From Anaerolineales bacterium (lineage in GTDB: Bacteria > Chloroflexota > Anaerolineae > 4572-78 > J111): 64,000 bases of DNA. Below the pieces are notes generated by a model. That model was not told the DNA's origin. It searched no databases and worked only from the letters and a program-made list of their open reading frames with translations. Location: positions 434,001-498,000 of the forward strand of contig JABTUW010000003.1 of assembly GCA_015075185.1 (NCBI GenBank). Direction: 5' to 3'. The position numbers were made by a program, and so were the translations under genes. Positions 33,803 through 42,735 of this stretch are shown here, one piece after another (position 1 is the first letter of the stretch; each line of letters begins with the position of its first letter).

Positions 33803-35537
33803 TGAGCATAACCCTTCCCTCAGAGTCGCCGGGGACAGGCAGCCGGGTGCCGGTAGCTTCGTTGTAGAAACCCACAAAAACTCGATAGGGTCCGGGTGGA
33901 GGTGCGGCAGGCATGAGCAGCGGGTAGGAATCTTTGATTAATTCGCCAGGGATCCAATGCGAGGTGGGATAATCGCCCTCGGCCGGCTGGCCATCGAATT
34001 GGGCCAGTACCTGCCCGTTGGCGTCAACCAGATGGACAAATACTTTCCAATCTTCGGTGATGGTCTGCAGTGCCTGCCAGGTGACGTCGAGACGCACAAC
34101 TTCGCCGGCTTGCAGGGAGCCATGAGTCGCCAAAGAAATAGTGGCCGGCCCGCGCTCAAGGCCGGCAGTATTGCCGTTGATCTCCACGGTAAAGCTGTGG
34201 GTCAGGAGGGCTACTTGATCTGCGCCCAGAATTGCCTGTGGGCCGCGCCTTATCTCCGGCTCAATTGGAATGAATTGAGGTAACAAATAGGGATAACTGC
34301 TCAGGATGACCAGAATAACGATCGAACTGTAGAGGGGCAGCCGGGTCAACTGCTCATCGAGCCAAACGCTGGCTCCAGCCAGAACAGCCAGGCAGAAACC
34401 GGTCAGTCCTAGCAACTGCCAGGGGTAGGTCAAGGTGCTGGCTAAAGTATAGCCGGGAAACAGCGGCAGACTCCACAAAGGCTGGGTGAAGCCGAATTGG
34501 AGCAAAACGGAAACAATTGCTGCGCCGCTCAAGAAAATTAAACGCCGGTCAGGGCCATTCGAAGAGGCTGCCGGTCTCCGCTGCCACAAAAAGAGAGTCA
34601 GAAAGGTTAGTCCGGTAGCGGCCAGACCTAACTGAAAGGACATGCCATCGTTCCAGCCTGGCCGGCTGGAGCCAAATCCCCAAGCGGCTGAGAAAAGCTG
34701 GAACGGGTAAAGAAAGTGATCGGAAAAGGTTGCGGCGGGGGAAAGAGGAGTTGAGGAGGCGTAAGGCGAAACGGCGAAGATAGACAGAGTGGTAACCACA
34801 GCCAGGATAACCCCAAGAGAGCTTGCCAGAACAGGCCAGAGAGCCTGGCGGCGCTGAGTTAGCCCCCAGAGCAGAGCGACAAATATAAAAACCCAGAGGG
34901 TTAACCCCAGTTGACTCAGGCCCAGGATGAGCCAAAGAAAAACAGCCAAAACTGAAAGCAGGATAGTTGACGGACGATTTAATTGGCTGGCTCGCTCACC
35001 CACTGACTCGCTGGCTAGTACTGCCCAGGGCAACAGTCCCATGAAAAAAGCCTCACCCCAGGCGCCGCGCACATAGACTGTAGCAAGCTGGTGAGGTAAA
35101 TAAGTGTACACCAGGGCGGCTAATAATGCGCCGGGTGGTCCCAGCCACTTTTTGAGCCAGCAAAACATGCCCAGGCTGCCCAACAACCAGCCCAACCCCA
35201 CAACTACTTTAATCGCTACCACCGGCTCAAAAGGCAGCATACGGGCCAGGTAGTAGGGCCATAGACCCTCACTGCGCAGGGGGTCAAACCCGATGGCTAT
35301 GTGGGGCAGCCAGCGCCAGTTGCCCGGGTTGGTCCGCAAATCGGTGCTGTTCCACAGCGGTACAAAACCTGTGTGCGTTTGAATGGTACCAGGGTAAAAG
35401 AGAGGCGCCAGGGCAAATAGGCAGAGAATTGCGGCTAAAATGGGGTAAGCGGTGGAGGATTGGAAGATGGCAGAAATGGGTGAGAGCGGCTTAGAGACAG
35501 CAGGTTGGTCATTTTGAGAGGTTGACAAGTAACTCAC
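33792..35537 (-). CDS. PTPS_related-like multi-pass membrane protein (first of three)
   Basis: 581 aa with about twelve helices. It has a related but diverged start (LCLFALAPLFYPGTIQTHTG) and WGFGSSRPGWNDGMSFQLGL, a motif shared with both paralogues, then a C-terminal beta-sandwich (VVRLDVTWQALQTITEDWKV) that could bind glycan. It lacks the repeat inserts of the other two. First gene of the operon; the second overlaps its stop. Lower similarity makes the family call softer. Confidence 0.8.
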   Translation of the reverse strand: MSYLSTSQNDQPAVSKPLSPISAIFQSSTAYPILAAILCLFALAPLFYPGTIQTHTGFVPLWNSTDLRTNPGNWRWLPHIAIGFDPLRSEGLWPYYLARMLPFEPVVAIKVVVGLGWLLGSLGMFCWLKKWLGPPGALLAALVYTYLPHQLATVYVRGAWGEAFFMGLLPWAVLASESVGERASQLNRPSTILLSVLAVFLWLILGLSQLGLTLWVFIFVALLWGLTQRRQALWPVLASSLGVILAVVTTLSIFAVSPYASSTPLSPAATFSDHFLYPFQLFSAAWGFGSSRPGWNDGMSFQLGLAATGLTFLTLFLWQRRPAASSNGPDRRLIFLSGAAIVSVLLQFGFTQPLWSLPLFPGYTLASTLTYPWQLLGLTGFCLAVLAGASVWLDEQLTRLPLYSSIVILVILSSYPYLLPQFIPIEPEIRRGPQAILGADQVALLTHSFTVEINGNTAGLERGPATISLATHGSLQAGEVVRLDVTWQALQTITEDWKVFVHLVDANGQVLAQFDGQPAEGDYPTSHWIPGELIKDSYPLLMPAAPPPGPYRVFVGFYNEATGTRLPVPGDSEGRVMLNVH

Positions 35538-35609
35538 CGCCTGGAACTTGCTCTTTTTTCAATGACCCCCTGGCCTATTTCATTCAGGAAACAAAGAGCA
35601 AGAGACAAA

Positions 35610-35825
35610 TCAGTCTTCTTCTTCCTCCAGAGTCTCAGCCAGGCGCTTGAGATTAGCCGCCACTTCTTTCGTCATTTCGACAATGCGTTTCAAATCCATC
35701 CGTACTTCAGGCGAAGCCTCTTTGCTGATCAAGCAGTATTGGGCTACGCTGATAATAGATGAGAGCTGATTCAACGTGTCGTGTAATAGAGCACCGGGCG
35801 GAATAGATTCTTGAACATCCGACAT
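35610..35825 (-). CDS. Orphan DHp-like (histidine-kinase dimerisation) mini-protein
   Basis: 71 aa that look like an isolated two-helix kinase dimerisation domain. The H-box-like LLHDTLNQLSSIISVAQYCL comes first, then KEASPEVRMDLKRIVEMTKE and the acidic tail ETLEEEED. No ATP-binding domain follows and no kinase gene is adjacent. It could accept phosphate as a relay protein or be a fragment of a kinase. A single-domain receiver exists at 58.3 kb, but no link is shown. Start at the ATG at 35825; weak leader. Confidence 0.55.
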   Translation of the reverse strand: MSDVQESIPPGALLHDTLNQLSSIISVAQYCLISKEASPEVRMDLKRIVEMTKEVAANLKRLAETLEEEED

Positions 35826-35891
35826 TATAAGCTAATCCTCTCGCTCTCCAAGCAGTAGTTTATAGGTCATCGGGTAACAATTTGACGGTTT

Positions 35892-36464
35892 TTAGGCTGC
35901 ACCGGCCAGCCCTAGTTCGGCGGCGGCCTCTTGCATGGCTTTTAAAACAAGGCCGATGTGTTCAGTGAGATCAACCTTCAAGGCTGCCGCACCGGCCTCA
36001 ACCTCCTCGCGATTGACCCCCGGAGCAAATCCCTTAACTTTCCACTTTTTCTGCACAGCCTTGACATCCACATCCCGGATATCCTTTGAAGGCCGCACCA
36101 GCGCGACCGCGGCAATTAAGCCGGTCAACTCATCCACGGCGTAGAGGGTATGCTCCATTTTGGAGTGACGCTCCACCCCGGTCACTTCCGGCGCGTGAGA
36201 GAGAATGGCCCGGATAATTTCTTCGTCAACACCACGCTCGCGTAGGATCGGCACACCGGTGTTGGGATGGCCATTGACGGCCACATCTGGGTAGCGCTCG
36301 TAATCAAAATCGTGGAGCAACCCGACCAGGCCCCACTTTTCTTCGTCTTCGCTATAGTGGCGGGCATAGGCCCGCATGGCTACCTCCACCGACTGCATGT
36401 GGCGGCGCAATTGGGGGCTTTCGGTATATTCGCAGACTAAAGCCCAGGCTTCGGCTCGGTTCAT
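35892..36464 (-). CDS. HD-superfamily phosphohydrolase
   Basis: 190 aa. Metal-binding HD motif LVGLLHDFDYERYPDVAVNG, then NGHPNTGVPILRERGVDEEI, ILSHAPEVTGVERHSKMEHT and VDELTGLIAAVALVRPSKD. The order fits HDIG-type hydrolases acting on nucleotides or phosphate esters; the substrate is not known. Residues 150-185 are helical and charged. Monocistronic, divergent from the EF-G-like gene across about 250 bp. Confidence 0.88.
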   Translation of the reverse strand: MNRAEAWALVCEYTESPQLRRHMQSVEVAMRAYARHYSEDEEKWGLVGLLHDFDYERYPDVAVNGHPNTGVPILRERGVDEEIIRAILSHAPEVTGVERHSKMEHTLYAVDELTGLIAAVALVRPSKDIRDVDVKAVQKKWKVKGFAPGVNREEVEAGAAALKVDLTEHIGLVLKAMQEAAAELGLAGAA

Positions 36465-36589
36465 GACTTTCCCTCAGTATCTAACTGATTGGCCTCGCCG
36501 AGCATTATATCATAAACTGACCGAGAGGCTAAAGTTGAGCCAAACAAAATTTTCCCGCTGGCTTATTTGTGACGCCCCTCGCAAACCTT

Positions 36590-36618
36590 TTGACAACAGC
36601 CCTCACTTGCATTAGAAT
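36590..36618 (+). promoter_or_regulatory. Sigma-70-type promoter of the EF-G-like gene
   Basis: TTGACA (36590-36595), 17-bp spacer, TAGAAT (36613-36618). A leader of about 85 nt precedes the ATG at 36710. Confidence 0.75.
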
Positions 36619-36709
36619 TATCTGACGTGCCTATAGAAGCAGGCATACCCATCTCGTACAGCGAAGTACCTATACATCTCGCGCACAGTCGCGTTTTAAG
36701 GAGATTTTG

Positions 36710-38779
36710 ATGGCTGGCAGTTACACAACAGACAAAATACGCAACGTAGTTCTCCTGGGCCACAGTGGTTGCGGCAAAACCTCACTGGCTGAAGCCATGC
36801 TTTTTAACAGCGGGGCGACCAATCGCCTGGGCCGGGTTGAAGACGGCAACACCATTTCCGACTATGACGAGGAAGAAATTCACCGGACCATGTCGCTGAA
36901 CCTGTCTGTCATTCCCTGTGAATGGGAAGGTTACAAAATTAACGTTCTGGACGCGCCCGGCTACGCCGACTTTCAAGGTGAAATGCTCAGCGGTATCCAT
37001 GTGGCCGATACCGTCGTCATTGTGATAGATGCTTCCGCCGGAGTTGAGGTCGGTACCCAATTGACCTGGCAGATGGCAGTGGATAATCACAAACCCATTG
37101 CGATTTTCCTTAATAAAATGGACCGGCAAAACGCCAGTTATCGGCGGGTCATTCAGCAGTTGCGTGATACCTTTGAGGCCACCTTTGTGCCGATGGAGCT
37201 GCCCATTCGTAAGGGAGACCATTTTGAAGGGGTCGTGGATATGATTACCCAAACGGCCCACACCGGCAACGGCAAACCCGGCGCCCCGCCCGCCGACATG
37301 GCCGCCGAGATCGAAGAGTACCGCACCCAGGTGGTCGAATATGCGGCCGAGGGTGACGACGAATTAATGATGAAATATTTTGATGGTGAAACTCTGACCG
37401 AAGCCGAGATTGACCACGGCCTGCAAGCTGGTTTAGCCGCCAGAAAAATTGTGTCGGTTTTCTGCGGGTCGGCGACGGCCAATGTGGCCGTGCGCGGCTT
37501 CATGCACACCATTGTCGAGACTTTCCCCACCCCGGCGGTGGAAATCACGGTCACAAATGCCAAGACCGGGGCTGAGGAAACACTCAAGGCGGCGTCGAAC
37601 GGGCCTCTGGCTGCTCAAATCTTTAAAACAATCAATGACCAATATGGCCGGCTGAGCTATTTGCGGGTGTGGTCAGGGACGCTCAAAGGGGACTCGCGCG
37701 CTTTCAACTGCCGGACCGGCGAAGAAGAACGGATTGCCGGCCTTTTCTCGCCGAGAGGTAAGGAACAGGTGGGAATGTCTGAAGCCGTAGCCGGTGATAT
37801 TGCTGCGGTTATCAAATTGGCGCATACCCAAACCGGCGACACCCTGTGCGATAAGGCTCGCCAACTGACCGTGCCGATGGTAAAATATCCTGAACCCGTT
37901 TATGCCCTGGCCTTGACGCCCAAAACTCAGGCCGACTCGGCCAAACTGGGTCCCAGCCTGGCCCGTATCGCCGAAGAGGATTTGACTCTGCGCCATCGTT
38001 ATGAACCGGCCACTCACCAAACCCTGCTGGAAGGAATGGGCGATACCCACGTAGATATTGCGGTCAAGCGCATGAGCCAGCGCTTTGGTTTAGGCGTCGA
38101 AACCGCTGTGCCCAAAGTCCCCATGCTCGAAACTGTCTCCAAGACGGCTTCGGCTCAATACCGCCACAAAAAGCAGACCGGCGGCGCGGGCCAATTTGGC
38201 GAGGTTCACCTCCGCGTTGAGCCGCTAGAGCGCGGTGCTGGCTTTGAGTTTAAGAGCGAAATTTTTGGCGGCTCAATTTCGCAGCCGTTTTTGCCTTCGA
38301 TTGAGAAAGGCATTAAACAAGTCCTGGAACAAGGGGTTATTGCTGGCTATCCGGTCGTTGATGTCAAAGCGGCCGTCTATGATGGCAAAGAGCACCCGGT
38401 TGACTCCAAAGATATCGCCTTCCAGATTGCCGGGCGCGAAGCCTTCAAACTGGCGTTCAAAGAGGCCGGCCCGATTTTGCTGGAGCCGATTATGAACCTT
38501 ACCATCACCGTCCCCGAAGAGTACACCGGCGATGTCACCAGCAATCTCAGCACCCGTCGTGGCCGCATGTCGGGCATGGAACAGGTTCGAGGCAACACCA
38601 TCATCACGGCCCAGGCGCCTCTGGCCGAAGTTCAGCGTTACGCCACCGACCTGCGCTCGATTACGCAGGGCCGGGGAGTTTACACGATGACCCTGTCGCA
38701 CTATGAGCCGGTGCCCAGCCATGTGGCAAACGAGATTATTGCCCAGGCCCAGAAAGAAAGACAGGAAGAAAAGGATTAA
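36710..38779 (+). CDS. Elongation factor G-like GTPase
   Basis: 689 aa from the ATG at 36710 with AAGGAGA just before it. The P-loop is GHSGCGKTS (residues 17-25) instead of the usual GHVDHGKT of canonical EF-G. Other motifs are HRTMSLNLS, DAPGYADF and NKMDRQN. Domains II to V follow with the usual end (RRGRMSGMEQVRGNTIITAQ, MTLSHYEPVPSHVANEI). This variant belongs to the EF-G2/FusA2-like group often kept beside a canonical FusA. The role may be non-translocating or in ribosome recycling. It is followed by a hairpin repeat, then the chelatase gene. Confidence 0.9.
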   Translation: MAGSYTTDKIRNVVLLGHSGCGKTSLAEAMLFNSGATNRLGRVEDGNTISDYDEEEIHRTMSLNLSVIPCEWEGYKINVLDAPGYADFQGEMLSGIHVADTVVIVIDASAGVEVGTQLTWQMAVDNHKPIAIFLNKMDRQNASYRRVIQQLRDTFEATFVPMELPIRKGDHFEGVVDMITQTAHTGNGKPGAPPADMAAEIEEYRTQVVEYAAEGDDELMMKYFDGETLTEAEIDHGLQAGLAARKIVSVFCGSATANVAVRGFMHTIVETFPTPAVEITVTNAKTGAEETLKAASNGPLAAQIFKTINDQYGRLSYLRVWSGTLKGDSRAFNCRTGEEERIAGLFSPRGKEQVGMSEAVAGDIAAVIKLAHTQTGDTLCDKARQLTVPMVKYPEPVYALALTPKTQADSAKLGPSLARIAEEDLTLRHRYEPATHQTLLEGMGDTHVDIAVKRMSQRFGLGVETAVPKVPMLETVSKTASAQYRHKKQTGGAGQFGEVHLRVEPLERGAGFEFKSEIFGGSISQPFLPSIEKGIKQVLEQGVIAGYPVVDVKAAVYDGKEHPVDSKDIAFQIAGREAFKLAFKEAGPILLEPIMNLTITVPEEYTGDVTSNLSTRRGRMSGMEQVRGNTIITAQAPLAEVQRYATDLRSITQGRGVYTMTLSHYEPVPSHVANEIIAQAQKERQEEKD

Positions 38780-38780
38780 C

Positions 38781-38830
38781 GTGCTGCGTGGTGCATGTTC
38801 CGTTTATTCACACACTACGCAACACGCACC
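38781..38830. repeat. Intergenic GTGCTGCGTGGTGCA-type inverted repeat
   Basis: GTGCTGCGTGGTGC pairs imperfectly with the reverse complement of ACTACGCAACACGCAC across a short AT-rich loop. It resembles the hairpin before the kinase gene at 60139-60200. Confidence 0.6.
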
Positions 38831-38859
38831 CAATCTTTGATAGAAACAGGTAAAAGACG

Positions 38860-39972
38860 ATGCCCTCAATTTTCCCATTCACCGCCATTGTCGGTCAAGA
38901 CCGCATGAAAATGGCCCTGATCTTAAATGCTATCAGCCCGCAAATCGGTGGCGTGCTCATTCGCGGTGAACGCGGCACGGCCAAATCAACGGCGGCGCGG
39001 GCTATGGCGGCGCTGCTGCCGGACATTGACGTGTTTATCGACTCGCCCTTTAACGATGACCCCAACGCCCCCGATACCTGGTCAGATTGGGCCAAGGAGC
39101 GCCGGGGGCATGGCCAGGAGTTGAAAGTAAGTAAACGCCGTATCCGCTTTGTAGACCTGCCGGTCAGCGCCACTGAGGATCGCGTCGTCGGCACGCTGGA
39201 TATTGAAAAGGCAATCAAAAAGGGCGAGCGCCACTTTGAGCCGGGCGTTTTAGCCGCGGCCAACCGGGGGCTGCTTTATGTGGACGAGGTTAATCTGCTG
39301 GATGACCATGTGGTTGACCTGCTGCTCGACTCGGCGGCAATGGGCATCAACGTGGTCGAGCGGGAAGGCATCAGCTTTGCCCACCCGGCCCGCTTCATTT
39401 TTGTCGGCACCATGAACCCGGAAGAAGGCGACCTGCGCCCGCAACTGCTCGACCGCTTTGCTCTATGCGTGGACATCCAGAGCATCTCTGACTCGGCGGC
39501 CCGCATGGAAATTTTGGAACGCACTCTTAAATTTGAGCGGAATCCCGAACAATTCTACCGGGAATGGCAGCCCAAAGAAACTGAACTGGCCGAGAAGATC
39601 ACTCAGGCCCGGCAAACCCTGCCCAGGGTGGTTTACAACCGGCGCGACCTTTACACCATCGCCGAATTGATGGCCGAAATGAAGGTTGACGGCCACCGGG
39701 GAGATATTGTCATTTTGCGCACGGCGCTGGCCCACGCTGCCTTCAACAACCGGGAAAAAATCACCCTGGCCGACATTTTGATGGCGGCGGAGCTGGCCCT
39801 GCCGCACCGGCTCAAGCGCCAACCCTTCCAGGACACTGCGGCCCAATTCCAGGCCCTGGAAGATCGCCTCAAGCAGGTGCGCGAGGAAGCGACCGAAAAA
39901 GCTGAGCAGCAGGCCACTTCCAGCGAGGCCCAAAATACGGTTGAGGAAAAAAAAACGATTCTGAGGCGGTAG
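38860..39972 (+). CDS. ChlI-type AAA ATPase of a Mg/Co chelatase (zero-frame product of a split chelatase gene)
   Basis: 370 aa MoxR/ChlI-like ATPase. Walker A is GERGTAKST (residues 36-44). Then come RFVDLPVSATEDRVVGTLDI, Walker B GLLYVDEVNLLDDHVVD, sensor 1 region IFVGTMNPEEGDLRPQLLDR and C-terminal helices. The frame ends within an acidic linker right after a run of nine A (39947-39955). In the -1 frame the linker continues directly into a VWA domain. Size and composition match ChlI; with the -1 product it matches the fused AAA-VWA chelatase subunit. No cobN or chlH is nearby. Starts at the ATG at 38860. Confidence 0.9.
   Translation: MPSIFPFTAIVGQDRMKMALILNAISPQIGGVLIRGERGTAKSTAARAMAALLPDIDVFIDSPFNDDPNAPDTWSDWAKERRGHGQELKVSKRRIRFVDLPVSATEDRVVGTLDIEKAIKKGERHFEPGVLAAANRGLLYVDEVNLLDDHVVDLLLDSAAMGINVVEREGISFAHPARFIFVGTMNPEEGDLRPQLLDRFALCVDIQSISDSAARMEILERTLKFERNPEQFYREWQPKETELAEKITQARQTLPRVVYNRRDLYTIAELMAEMKVDGHRGDIVILRTALAHAAFNNREKITLADILMAAELALPHRLKRQPFQDTAAQFQALEDRLKQVREEATEKAEQQATSSEAQNTVEEKKTILRR
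39943..39956 (+). promoter_or_regulatory. Slippery A9 site for -1 frameshifting
   Basis: GAGG immediately precedes nine A and then C. The zero frame reads GAG GAA AAA AAA ACG. A -1 slip on AAA AAA moves reading into AAC GAT TCT, the frame of the VWA half. GAGG upstream could act as a stimulating Shine-Dalgarno. Confidence 0.7.
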
Positions 39973-40910
39973 ACCCCAGTTCGAGCCAGGAAATTCCTCC
40001 GGCGCAAGGACTGCCGCCGCAGCCGGATAAATCCAATCAAGCTTCCGGGGATAAGAGTCAAGCCAATACCCCCATTACGATTGGGCAGGATTTTGCCACC
40101 CGGCGGCTGCAAACCCCTCTTGATAAAATGACCCGCCAGACAGCGGGTAAACGCAGTTACACCCGTACCGACCGCAAGCGGGGCCGCTACATCCAGGCGC
40201 GCCCCGCTCAAGGCAAACCCAAAGATGTGGCCTTTGACGCCACCTTCCGTGCAGCAGCGCCTTTCCAACTGAGCCGGGATCGCTCCGAACGGGCGCTGGC
40301 CGTCGAGCGGCAGGATATTCAGGACAAGGTCCGGGTGCGCCGGGCGGCCAACCTGATCCTCTTTGTGGTTGACGCCAGTTGGAGTATGGCCGCCGCCGAA
40401 CGTATGGAAGCCACCAAGGGGGCAATTATGAGCCTGTTGCTGGATGCTTACCAGCGCCGTGATCAGGTCGGCCTGATTGTCTTCCAGAAAGAAGAGGCGC
40501 GGCTGGTGCTGCCGCCCACTTCCAGCGTTGAACTGGCCAAGCATGCCCTGGCCGATGTCCCGGTCGGCGGCAAGACGCCCTCTCGGGCCGGACTGCTCCT
40601 GGCTCACCGGGTACTGACCCAGCAAAAACGACTCCATCCTGAGATTATGACCATGATGATTTTGCTGACTGACGGCGCGGGCAATGTCTCCGTTTCCGAT
40701 TTGCCGGCCCAGGAAGAGGCCCACCGGGTAGCCAAGATGATCGAGGAGGAAGGCATCCGTTCCGTTGTCATCAACATGGAGCACGCCAGCTTTGATCGCG
40801 GTCTGGCCCAGGGCTTGGCTGACGAGCTACAAGGGCCGTGCTACACCTTAAGTGAACTCAAGGCGGATACATTGTATCGAACCGTGAAGGATGAACTGCG
40901 GTTGGGATGA
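39945..40910 (+). CDS. VWA-domain (ChlD-like) half of the chelatase, reached by a -1 frameshift
   Basis: No initiation site is seen near the junction. The ATG at 40128 lies inside the domain, and its frame is open back to 39945, reading a Pro/Gln/Ser linker (PSSSQEIPPAQGLPPQ) joined to the A-run. The VWA domain has LILFVVDASWSMAAAERME (MIDAS DxSxS), KTPSRAGLLLAHRVL and MMILLTDGAGNVSVSD, with TLYRTVKDELRL at the end. A -1 slip at the A-run gives one 683-aa AAA-linker-VWA protein, the size of fused ChlD-type subunits. The ribosome could make both products from one gene. Confidence 0.85.
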   Translation, partial: GKKNDSEAVDPSSSQEIPPAQGLPPQPDKSNQASGDKSQANTPITIGQDFATRRLQTPLDKMTRQTAGKRSYTRTDRKRGRYIQARPAQGKPKDVAFDATFRAAAPFQLSRDRSERALAVERQDIQDKVRVRRAANLILFVVDASWSMAAAERMEATKGAIMSLLLDAYQRRDQVGLIVFQKEEARLVLPPTSSVELAKHALADVPVGGKTPSRAGLLLAHRVLTQQKRLHPEIMTMMILLTDGAGNVSVSDLPAQEEAHRVAKMIEEEGIRSVVINMEHASFDRGLAQGLADELQGPCYTLSELKADTLYRTVKDELRLG

Positions 40911-40952
40911 GGTAGGTAGTAAAAACGGTAGTAGTAATATTTTGCCGGTTTC

Positions 40953-40990
40953 TTAGCCCCAAGGAATTCTTTCTTTGGGGCTAATTTTTT
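40953..40990 (+). terminator. Rho-independent terminator after the chelatase gene
   Basis: TTAGCCCCAA (40953-40962) and TTGGGGCTAA (40975-40984) followed by TTTTTT. Confidence 0.9.
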
Positions 40991-41220
40991 GCTTCTTATG
41001 AGTGACATTTGCCCTGAAATTTGTGATAAATATCACTGGTTGGGGTTGAGTAATCGTAGTATACTGATTATTTGGAGAAGTAGACATTTTTCCAAAAGAG
41101 CAGTCTATTTCAGCCCCACTTAGTTCCTCAACCTTTAACTACTCCCGGTAGAAAATTCCCAGTTCTGTCCTAACTAATTAAATAATTGATTGTTAATAGA
41201 GCTGAACCAAGGAGGTTCTT
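40991..41220. other. Leader of the delta-60 gene
   Basis: AT-rich, no gene. A TATACT -10-like sequence occurs at about 41059-41064; AAGGAGG before the ATG marks the ribosome site. Confidence 0.45.
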
Positions 41221-42579
41221 ATGAGTTGGCATTTAAGACAATCAACCCCACGGTTAAAGTGTTGGGGCAAATTAGGTTTACTCCTGATCTGGGTAATCGC
41301 TCTCTTTATGTTACTGCCTGTTGTTTGGGCGGCCAATCAGGGCGATTTAGATCCCACTTTTGGCAATGGCGGTATTGTGATGAGTTCTGCTGACCCATTT
41401 AGTCCAGTCGGTGTAGATGCGATTGCCCTTCAAGGCGATAATAAAATCGTAATAGCTGGCCAGTCTTCTAGTTTGGGTTTCTTTTTATTGGCTCGTTATA
41501 AGAGCAATGGAGAGTTAGATAACACCTTTGGCCAAGGTGGAATTGTGACCACGACTATTCCTAATTTCTATCTTGTAGGCAAAGGGCTTGCTATCCAGAC
41601 CGATGGTAAGATTGTGGTGGTGGGGGGCGCTTTGGGTCGTAGGGAGGCATTTGCCCTGGCTCGTTACAATAGCAATGGGGAGCTAGATAATACCTTTGGT
41701 AGAGGGGGAATTGTAACTACGACAATCCACGGTACCTCTCTCTTTGCTAACGAGGTTGCTCTCCAAACTGATGGTAAGATCGTAGTCGTTGGTAGTAGTG
41801 CAACTAATGAAGATGACGATTATCTCGAATTGGTTGCTGTGGCTCGTTATAAGAACAATGGAGCGTTAGATAGCACCTTCGGCCCGGGTGGAATTGTAAC
41901 CACCACTATTCCTGGCCCTAATGCCGAAGGCGAAGCGATTGTCCTCCAACCGGATGGTAAAATCGTGGTGGTCGGTGTGGATTGGTCAAACTCCAGTTCG
42001 TCTTTCTTAGCCCGCTGGAAGACCGATGGGAAGCTTGATAACACTTTCGACCAAGATGGAGTTATAACTATTCCTGGTTTCTTTGGCGCAGCCAATGATG
42101 TGGTCATCCAAGTTGATGGTAAGATTTTGGTAGGCTCATCGGCATTTGCCTTAGCCCGCTACCGGCCTCAGGGTGATCTGGACAATGATTTTGGCCATGG
42201 CGGGATTGTTACCACAACTTTCGATACGCCCTCTGGGGAGGGTAGTGGAAGTGCCATCGCTATCCAACCTGATGGTAGGATCATTGTGGCGGGTACAGCC
42301 TATTATCAATTTGATGATCCTTATTATGAGTTAGATGCAATTGCTTTGGCCCGCTATGATGTCAATGGAAAATTAGATCGCAGTTTTAATAATACGGGTA
42401 TCGTGACAACAACCCTGAGTAGCGGCAAATGGGGGGTGTGGGCTACCGATGTTGTAATTCAGCCTGATAGAAAAATTGTGGTTGCCGGTTCATTTGGTAT
42501 AGAAGGGGACGGTATTGTTTTAGCTCGTTATCTAAATGCCCTGGAGTTTTATCTACCCCTTATTCGGAAGAACTCTTAA
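41221..42579 (+). CDS. Secreted delta-60 repeat protein
   Basis: 452 aa. The ATG at 41221 has AAGGAGG upstream. A hydrophobic signal (LGLLLIWVIALFMLLPVVWA) precedes repeated blades of about 55 residues with the delta-60 pattern: DLDPTFGNGGIV, LALARYNSNG-type, VVVGGAL-type and KIVVAG-type segments. About seven or eight repeats probably form a beta-propeller-like fold (DUF5122). The C-terminus ends EFYLPLIRKNS, a short tail that I recall being common on secreted Chloroflexota proteins; possibly a sorting signal. Alone between two terminators. Composition is more AT-rich than neighbours, which may mean transfer. Confidence 0.92.
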   Translation: MSWHLRQSTPRLKCWGKLGLLLIWVIALFMLLPVVWAANQGDLDPTFGNGGIVMSSADPFSPVGVDAIALQGDNKIVIAGQSSSLGFFLLARYKSNGELDNTFGQGGIVTTTIPNFYLVGKGLAIQTDGKIVVVGGALGRREAFALARYNSNGELDNTFGRGGIVTTTIHGTSLFANEVALQTDGKIVVVGSSATNEDDDYLELVAVARYKNNGALDSTFGPGGIVTTTIPGPNAEGEAIVLQPDGKIVVVGVDWSNSSSSFLARWKTDGKLDNTFDQDGVITIPGFFGAANDVVIQVDGKILVGSSAFALARYRPQGDLDNDFGHGGIVTTTFDTPSGEGSGSAIAIQPDGRIIVAGTAYYQFDDPYYELDAIALARYDVNGKLDRSFNNTGIVTTTLSSGKWGVWATDVVIQPDRKIVVAGSFGIEGDGIVLARYLNALEFYLPLIRKNS

Positions 42580-42601
42580 AAGAAGAGACGATAAGACTCT
42601 C

Positions 42602-42637
42602 AGGCCCATAGGGGTTACTCCTATGGGTCTGAATTTT
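42602..42637 (+). terminator. Rho-independent terminator after the delta-60 gene
   Basis: CCCATAGG (42605-42612) and CCTATGGG (42620-42627) with flanking CAG/CTG, then TTTTT. Confidence 0.85.
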
Positions 42638-42735
42638 TAGGATAATGAGTCGAATGCTAGAATATCAGCCTGCATTTAAAAAGAACAAAGAACGATGAAA
42701 TGATTTTGAAGCAGAAGGGGAGCTAAACATTCACG

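Noticed and set aside
39651..40784. Long open frame on the minus strand over the chelatase gene (377 aa)
   Set aside because: Antisense shadow of the high-GC coding frame; no recognisable domain, and the plus-strand ATPase and VWA motifs are clear.
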